Shown piece by piece: positions 6,407 through 6,703 of a stretch of 6,703 nt of DNA (within the stretch, counting starts at the first letter, position 1; each line of letters opens with the position of its first letter). This DNA is from Desulfobacterales bacterium (lineage in GTDB: Bacteria; Desulfobacterota; Desulfobacteria; Desulfobacterales; JASFBJ01): assembly GCA_030149585.1 (NCBI GenBank), contig JASFBJ010000204.1:1-6703 (forward strand). Reading direction: 5' to 3'. The notes beneath the pieces are model-generated. The model did no database searches and had not been told where the DNA came from. It saw only the letters and a program-made list of their open reading frames with translations. A program made the translations under genes and the position numbers.

Positions 6407-6627
6407 TAAATAGGAATCTCTGACATTGGCTTGCCTATTCGCTGCCTTGCCTGTTCCCGACCTCTCATTATGGAATCCAGAAACTCTGAATCAGCCAATA
6501 TTTCAAACATTTCTGTTTCTTCATCATAATACTCCAGTTCGGTCTTAATTAATTTCCAGTCCTTAATAGAAATCTGTACTGCAACCGGATTACCTTTATC
6601 ATCTGTCACATACTGCACGCTTGTCAT
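6406..6627 (-). CDS. Antitoxin partner of the RelE/ParE-type toxin
   Basis: This 73-aa protein precedes the toxin in the classic antitoxin-first order. Residues 4-20 (VQYVTDDKGNPVAVQIS) resemble the short beta hairpin seen in Phd/YefM- or AbrB-like N-termini, followed by a helix (IKDWKLIKTELEYYDEE). The C-terminal part from about 45 (DSEFLDSIMRGREQARQRIG) is amphipathic and charged, as expected of a tail that wraps the toxin. No full HTH or ribbon-helix-helix motif can be pointed out, so the DNA-binding class is not assigned. The ATG at 6627 has AGGAGGAG five bases upstream, much stronger than the toxin's site. Identification as an antitoxin rests mostly on size, overlap with the toxin gene and the general pattern. 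Confidence 0.8.
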   Translation of the reverse strand: MTSVQYVTDDKGNPVAVQISIKDWKLIKTELEYYDEETEMFEILADSEFLDSIMRGREQARQRIGKPMSEIPI

Positions 6628-6632
6628 GTTTT

Positions 6633-6640
6633 CTCCTCCT
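6633..6640 (-). promoter_or_regulatory. Strong ribosome binding site of the antitoxin gene
   Basis: AGGAGGAG on the minus strand is five bases from the ATG at 6625-6627. The toxin gene has only a weak purine stretch inside the antitoxin coding end, a contrast that fits antitoxin excess. Confidence 0.85.
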
Positions 6641-6641
6641 A

Positions 6642-6670
6642 TTATATAAGGGCTCGCTCAGGTAAGCTTA
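6642..6670. promoter_or_regulatory. Candidate operator: two 8-bp palindromes upstream of the toxin-antitoxin pair
   Basis: TTATATAA (6642-6649) and TAAGCTTA (6663-6670) are perfect 8-bp palindromes whose centres are 21 bases apart, about two turns of DNA. The first abuts the antitoxin ribosome site. Type II modules are commonly autorepressed by antitoxin or complex binding to palindromes here. The two sequences differ, and short palindromes are common in AT-rich DNA, so the operator call is tentative. Confidence 0.3.
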
Positions 6671-6690
6671 GACTCCGAAAATAACTTTAC

Positions 6691-6696
6691 ATTTTA
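6691..6696 (-). promoter_or_regulatory. Possible -10 element of the toxin-antitoxin promoter
   Basis: TAAAAT on the minus strand would give a transcript start near 6684 and a leader of roughly 57 bases that includes both palindromes and the ribosome site. The matching -35 box would lie at or beyond the window end, so it cannot be checked. The alternative TATAAT at 6641-6646 would start transcription within the ribosome site and is less likely. Confidence 0.25.
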
Positions 6697-6703
6697 AGCG
6701 CCG

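Noticed and set aside
5819..6409. 196-codon open frame on the plus strand
   Set aside because: It runs antisense across the epimerase 5' end, the 43-base gap and the whole toxin gene. The protein has no family features, while both genes opposite have clear motifs.
6641..6646. TATAAT as the -10 box for the antitoxin
   Set aside because: Transcription would begin inside the ribosome binding site and no -35 box is found at 16-18 bases; leaderless-like initiation is unlikely with so strong a Shine-Dalgarno.

Overview
The window is a bacterial fragment that looks moderately AT-rich by eye. All five convincing protein-coding genes of the main block, and a sixth further on, lie on the minus strand, so the biological reading order runs from high to low coordinates. 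The organism cannot be fixed from this sequence. The style of the secreted protein (Fn3 domains, a 'SGVSEMQFSNN..W' Ig-like module and a DNRLRE/CBM96-type domain) and the polysaccharide genes suggest a Gram-negative environmental bacterium, possibly of the Desulfobacterota (old Deltaproteobacteria). That is a weak, style-based inference.

Layout in transcription order. (1) 6703-6628: short upstream region with two 8-bp palindromes spaced two helical turns apart and a strong Shine-Dalgarno. (2) 6627-6406 and 6406-6104: a compact type II toxin-antitoxin pair, a 73-aa antitoxin followed by a 100-aa RelE/ParE-superfamily toxin, overlapping by one base (TAATG). (3) 6060-1983: three tightly coupled genes, namely an NAD(P)-dependent extended-SDR sugar epimerase/dehydratase, a class B asparagine synthetase-type amidotransferase (AsnB family) and a membrane family-2 glycosyltransferase of the cellulose-synthase-like (CESA_like) type. 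The joins are a 1-base TAATG overlap and a 4-base GTGA overlap. (4) 1982-1745: a 238-bp intergenic stretch with a perfect 14-bp tandem duplication, a G7 tract and AT-rich repeats. (5) 1744-110: a secreted multidomain Fn3/Ig-like/DNRLRE protein that stops eleven residues into what looks like another Fn3 domain. (6) 109-1: non-coding DNA ending in a hairpin at the window edge.

The SDR, AsnB-type and GT2 genes most simply form part of a surface or extracellular polysaccharide locus: sugar-nucleotide remodelling, amidation and membrane-associated glycosyl transfer. The separately initiated secreted protein probably binds carbohydrate outside the cell, which would fit that locus. No terminator is visible between the toxin gene and the epimerase gene, so the toxin-antitoxin promoter may read into the glycan genes.

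I see no CRISPR array, tRNA, rRNA or transposase. The two most noteworthy signals are the abrupt end of the secreted protein next to a candidate palindromic element, and the toxin-antitoxin pair placed directly upstream of a polysaccharide operon. Neither is proof of a new system.
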